Shown one piece after another: positions 5,654-8,076 of a stretch of DNA of 8,076 nt (position 1 is the first letter of the stretch; every line of letters starts with the position of its first letter). The notes beneath the pieces are model-generated. The model was not told the origin of the DNA. It did no database searches and saw only the letters and a list, made by a program, of their open reading frames with translations. The translations under genes were made by a program, and so were the position numbers. This DNA comes from CAZTGZ01 sp044339595 (GTDB taxonomy: Bacteria; Bacteroidota; Bacteroidia; NS11-12g; UBA9320), in NCBI GenBank assembly GCA_044339595.1, contig JBIIVF010000113.1, positions 1 to 8,076 of the forward strand. Reading direction: 5' to 3'.

Positions 5654-7195
5654 ATGTCTGAAGAATTCTTCAAAAACGTTATTTCCCATGCCAAAGAGTA
5701 CGGTTTTGTGTTTCCGTCGAGTGAAATCTACGACGGCCTCAGTGCCGTTTACGATTACGGCCAAAACGGTGCTGAACTGAAAAAGAATCTCCGCGAATAC
5801 TGGTGGAAAAGCATGGTGCAAATGCACGAAAATATCGTAGGCATCGATGCCGCCATATTTATGCACCCCAAAACCTGGAAAGCCAGCGGCCACATCGATG
5901 GATTCAACGATCCCATGATCGACAACAAAGACAGTAAAAAAAGATACCGTGCCGATGTTCTATTGGAAGATTATCAGGAAAAACTGAGACAAAAAAGTGA
6001 TAAGGAAGTAGAAAAAGCAGCCAAACGATTCGGCGAAAGTTTCGATGAAACCATGTTTCGGCAAACCAATCCCAATGTGCTGCGCAATACAGAAAAAAGT
6101 CTGAATATCGATGCCACCCTCAAAGAAGGGCTCGAATCCGGCAACCTCGCCATGATTAAAGATCTCATCGAAGAATTGGGCATTGTTTGTCCGGTGAGCG
6201 GCACCAAAAACTGGACCGATGTGCGCCAATTTAACCTCATGTACAGCACGCAAATGAATGCCCTTGAAGGCGACGGCGATCTCTACCTCCGCCCCGAAAC
6301 AGCTCAAGGCATCTTTGTCAATTTTCTGAATGTGCAAAAAACCGGCCGCATGAAAATTCCATTCGGCATTGCACAAACCGGTAAAGCTTTTAGAAATGAA
6401 ATTGTGGCGCGCCAGTTCATCATGCGCATGAAAGAATTCGAACAAATGGAAATGCAGTTTTTTGTTCGTCCGGGTACCGAAATGGAATGGTATGATTACT
6501 GGAAAAAGACCCGCATGCAATGGCATTTATCCCTCGGCACTCCGGCCACCTCCTATCGCTATCACGATCACGTGAAGCTTGCCCATTACGCCAACGCCGC
6601 CGTAGATATTGAATTTGAATTCCCTTTCGGATTCAAAGAAGTTGAAGGCATTCACTCCCGCACCGATTTCGATTTATCGCAACACGAACAATTCTCCGGG
6701 AAAAAACTGCGCTACTTCGATCCCGAACTCAATGAAAGTTATATCCCTTATGTGGTTGAAACTTCCATCGGCCTCGACCGTTTATTTTTACTGCAAATGT
6801 GCAATGCCCTCCGCGAAGAAACCCTCGAAGGAGGTGAGACTCGCTCTGTATTGAAGCTTCACCCCGCCCTTGCCCCCGTGAAAGCGGCCATTTTGCCCCT
6901 CGTAAAAAAAGACGGACTCCCTGAATTGGGCGAAAAGATTTTCAACGACCTCAAATTCGAATTTCAGGTTCAATACGAAGACAAAGACAGCATCGGCAAA
7001 CGCTACAGAAGACACGATGCCATCGGCACCCCATTTTGCATCACCATCGATCACGACAGCGCCACCAACGACGATGTAACCGTACGTTTCAGAGACAGCA
7101 TGGAACAGAAAAGGGTTAAAATCAGCGAATTGGCCACGCTTTTAAGAGAAGGAACTTCGATGGCGAATTTATTGAAACAGGCCACTTCGGTGTAA
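5654..7195 (+). CDS. glyS: Glycyl-tRNA synthetase, dimeric (single-chain) type
   Basis: This class II enzyme charges tRNA-Gly with glycine using ATP in the cytoplasm. It is the single-polypeptide alpha2 type (sometimes glyQS), 513 residues, not the separate alpha/beta subunit form. Visible signatures: N-terminal FVFPSSEIYDGLSAVYDYG (18-36), YLRPETAQGIF (211-221), motif 2 GKAFRNEI...RMKEFEQME (243-266), EGIHSRTDFDL (331-341) and motif 3 GLDRL (373-377). The C-terminal anticodon-binding domain spans about 405-500 (KAAILPLVKKD, SIGKRYRRHDAIGTPFCITID). The insert at about 90-190 has DNKDSKKRYRAD and CPVSGTKNW where many bacterial homologues have paired zinc-binding cysteines; from memory this is the usual Bacteroidota form. 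The leader before the ATG is A-rich without a Shine-Dalgarno. Codons end in C more often than in the M1 gene, consistent with high expression. Confidence 0.97.
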   Translation: MSEEFFKNVISHAKEYGFVFPSSEIYDGLSAVYDYGQNGAELKKNLREYWWKSMVQMHENIVGIDAAIFMHPKTWKASGHIDGFNDPMIDNKDSKKRYRADVLLEDYQEKLRQKSDKEVEKAAKRFGESFDETMFRQTNPNVLRNTEKSLNIDATLKEGLESGNLAMIKDLIEELGIVCPVSGTKNWTDVRQFNLMYSTQMNALEGDGDLYLRPETAQGIFVNFLNVQKTGRMKIPFGIAQTGKAFRNEIVARQFIMRMKEFEQMEMQFFVRPGTEMEWYDYWKKTRMQWHLSLGTPATSYRYHDHVKLAHYANAAVDIEFEFPFGFKEVEGIHSRTDFDLSQHEQFSGKKLRYFDPELNESYIPYVVETSIGLDRLFLLQMCNALREETLEGGETRSVLKLHPALAPVKAAILPLVKKDGLPELGEKIFNDLKFEFQVQYEDKDSIGKRYRRHDAIGTPFCITIDHDSATNDDVTVRFRDSMEQKRVKISELATLLREGTSMANLLKQATSV

Positions 7196-7202
7196 ACTAT
7201 TT

Positions 7203-7350
7203 GGGCGTTCCCCCTCAGCAGCGCAATCTACAGGGTTCATTATATCAAAAATCCAAGCGCTTGCTGTGGGGTCGGGCTATTCATTCCAAGTCCTCGTGCC
7301 AAGCGCAAAACCGGCCCATACTGCGGGCTTTCCATTGCTATCCCTAACGC
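7203..7350 (+). repeat. Probable dispersed Bacteroidota intergenic element
   Basis: The segment starts GGGCGTTCCCC, contains GGGGTCGGGCT at 7268-7278 and TGCGGGCTTTCC at 7323-7334, and ends ATCCCTAACGC. This order of blocks matches an intergenic sequence I recall recurring in many Bacteroidota genomes; I cannot confirm it here. The first half folds into a hairpin: CCCC/GGGG, CAGCA (7216-7220)/TGCTG (7262-7266) and GCGC (7221-7224)/GCGC (7257-7260), with a 32-nt AT-rich loop. GGGCTATTCATT (7274-7285) and GGGCTTTCCATT (7325-7336) form an internal direct repeat, 10 of 12 identical. Function unknown. Confidence 0.55.
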
Positions 7351-7377
7351 AAGCGTGCGTTAACGATTTTCGTTTTT
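7345..7377 (+). terminator. Possible glyS terminator
   Basis: A perfect 7-bp stem, TAACGCA (7345-7351) and TGCGTTA (7356-7362), closes an AGCG loop. It is followed by a T-rich tail, with a second weak hairpin AACGA/TCGTT (7362-7374) and a run of five Ts ending at 7377. It lies about 150 nt after the glyS stop and overlaps the end of the intergenic element, so the terminator role is tentative. Confidence 0.35.
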
Positions 7378-7380
7378 AGA

Positions 7381-7479
7381 AAAATCTTCATAAGGTGGCA
7401 CTGTTTTTATCTCTAAGGACTTGAAGGACTCGAAGGACATTAGGATGAAAATTCAAATCACCACAAAATCGCCATAAGG
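7381..7479 (+). repeat. Pair of short direct repeats
   Basis: AAAATCTTCATAAGG (7381-7395) and AAAATCGCCATAAGG (7465-7479) agree at 13 of 15 positions, offset by 84 nt. They flank the 9-nt tandem repeat. Either chance or the remains of a duplicated segment. Confidence 0.35.
7415..7441 (+). repeat. Three-copy 9-nt tandem repeat
   Basis: Three units of 9 nt read AAGGACTTG, AAGGACTCG and AAGGACATT; the AAGGAC core is identical in all three. The unit length would preserve a reading frame, but no gene covers it. It is likely a small variable-number repeat in intergenic DNA. Confidence 0.6.
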
Positions 7480-7546
7480 CCCTATAAATCTGATTATTAT
7501 AAATTATAAGACGATTATTATTCAACCAAAATCAGGCATGCTCAGA

Positions 7547-7581
7547 CCCTAAACCTTTAACTCTAAACCCTAAACCCTAAA
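7547..7581 (+). repeat. Five-copy telomere-like heptad repeat
   Basis: Five consecutive heptads are in register: CCCTAAA, CCTTTAA, CTCTAAA, CCCTAAA, CCCTAAA. Three are exact and two are degenerate. The unit equals the plant-type telomere repeat, but here it lies inside bacterial intergenic DNA, just before the end of the converging lipoprotein gene. A CT-rich, less regular stretch (CTCAACCTCAATC...) follows to the gene end. Confidence 0.7.
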
Positions 7582-7593
7582 CACCCCTCAACC

Positions 7594-8028
7594 TCAATCT
7601 TTCAATCTCAACTCTACTTCCTTCCCATTGATCTGCTGAACGATCCATGCCTCATGTTCTTTGAGGCGCAATATCCTCCATGGATTGCCCTCATTTTGAT
7701 TCTCCGCGGTAAATTCAATTTTCAACTTATCATCACTGAATTGCCAGGTTCCTTTTTCGGTATAATCTGAAATATTAAAAGGCCTGTATTGGATGATATA
7801 CGTATCGTCATCCTTCAATTCTGCTTTGTAGTTGACAAACGTGTTTTTATATTCCTCTGTCTTCTCATTGCCGTTTTCAAACACCTGGTCAATAACCCAT
7901 GCATTCACAGCCCGGGTATTCTTGCTTCGCAATGAAAGGGCCGGGCCCTCTTCATATTTGCAGGATTGGGTCATCACGGCCAGAAAAAAAATACAGGTCA
8001 GAATGATGTGGCTTTTTTTCATGTTCAT
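7594..8028 (-). CDS. Small lipocalin-like lipoprotein, hypothetical
   Basis: The predicted product has 144 residues. The N-terminus (MNMKKSHIILTCIFFLAVMTQSC) is a lipoprotein signal peptide with the likely lipidated Cys at 23; the residues before it (TQS) are a loose lipobox, which is common in Bacteroidota. A second in-frame ATG two codons on (8022-8020) is an equally possible start. The mature part opens CKYEEGPALSLRSK and then alternates short beta-strand-like stretches with polar turns (DTYIIQYRPF, EKGTWQFSDDKLKIEFT, WRILRLKEHEAWIVQQ, EVELRLKD). This layout, with the GTWQF motif, resembles small lipocalin-like Bacteroidota lipoproteins of unknown function. Acidic YEE just after the Cys may favour surface export. 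It converges with glyS; no TAnnTTTG was found in the 48 bp between its start and the window edge. No specific ligand or role can be given. Confidence 0.8.
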   Translation of the reverse strand: MNMKKSHIILTCIFFLAVMTQSCKYEEGPALSLRSKNTRAVNAWVIDQVFENGNEKTEEYKNTFVNYKAELKDDDTYIIQYRPFNISDYTEKGTWQFSDDKLKIEFTAENQNEGNPWRILRLKEHEAWIVQQINGKEVELRLKD

Positions 8029-8076
8029 TTCATTTGATTGATTAAGTCCAATGGTTTAAAAATCCTTTTTTACTTT

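Larger units (their letters stand above)
7196..7593. other. 398-bp non-coding, repeat-rich region
   Basis: No gene is supported between glyS and the converging lipoprotein gene. In order it holds a hairpin-rich GGGCGTT...CCCTAACGC element (7203-7350), a terminator-like hairpin (7345-7377), a 9-nt tandem repeat (7415-7441), a pair of 15-nt direct repeats (7381-7395 and 7465-7479), an AT-rich stretch with GATTATTAT twice (7492-7500 and 7513-7521), and CCCTAAA-type heptads (7547-7581). Confidence 0.6.

Noticed and set aside
5960..6526. 188-codon minus-strand frame inside glyS
   Set aside because: It lies wholly within the certain glycyl-tRNA synthetase gene. Its Phe/His-rich translation is the expected shadow of Glu/Lys/Met codons.
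7547..7581. CCCTAAA heptads as a CRISPR array or evidence of eukaryotic contamination
   Set aside because: Units are contiguous without spacers, so it is not CRISPR, and bacterial genes on both sides of the repeat show Bacteroidota features.
7832..8041. 69-codon plus-strand frame opposite the final lipoprotein
   Set aside because: It is antisense to a gene with a clear lipoprotein signal peptide and beta-rich body and has no supporting motif or promoter.

Overview
The window looks like an ordinary chromosomal stretch from a member of the Bacteroidota. Four things point there. Several start codons are preceded by the Bacteroidota-type -7 element TAnnTTTG, and Shine-Dalgarno sequences are weak or absent. 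The glycyl-tRNA synthetase has the Bacteroidota form of its insert region. There is an M1-family metallopeptidase of about 1000 residues with a large beta-rich C-terminus. Small Cys-anchored lipoproteins are also present. Genus and species cannot be told from this sequence.

Layout. Positions 1-489 (minus) hold the start of a cytoplasmic TPR protein that runs off the left edge. An 89-bp divergent gap separates it from a secreted M1 metallopeptidase (579-3590, plus). Positions 3591-4021 have no credible gene; they hold two large imperfect hairpins and other inverted repeats. Next come two minus-strand housekeeping genes: rpsT (ribosomal protein S20, 4830-5084) with its own promoter and terminator, then radC (4022-4702), whose likely promoter starts just past the rpsT terminator. 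Diverging from rpsT are a small unknown lipoprotein (5205-5597) and, 56 bp on, glycyl-tRNA synthetase (5654-7195) with its own -7 element. Positions 7196-7593 are non-coding and packed with repeats: a hairpin-rich GGGCGTT...CCCTAACGC element, a terminator-like hairpin, a 9-nt tandem repeat, a pair of 15-nt direct repeats, and five in-register heptads of telomere-like CCCTAAA type. The last gene (7594-8028, minus) is a small lipocalin-like lipoprotein.

The genes do not form one pathway. rpsT and glyS serve translation, radC is a conserved JAMM-domain protein, and the peptidase and lipoproteins belong to the cell envelope. I see no phage, transposase, CRISPR, toxin-antitoxin, secretion or defence cassette and no tRNA or rRNA gene. 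The most unusual material is in the two roughly 400-bp intergenic stretches and in the nested inverted repeats around the radC promoter.
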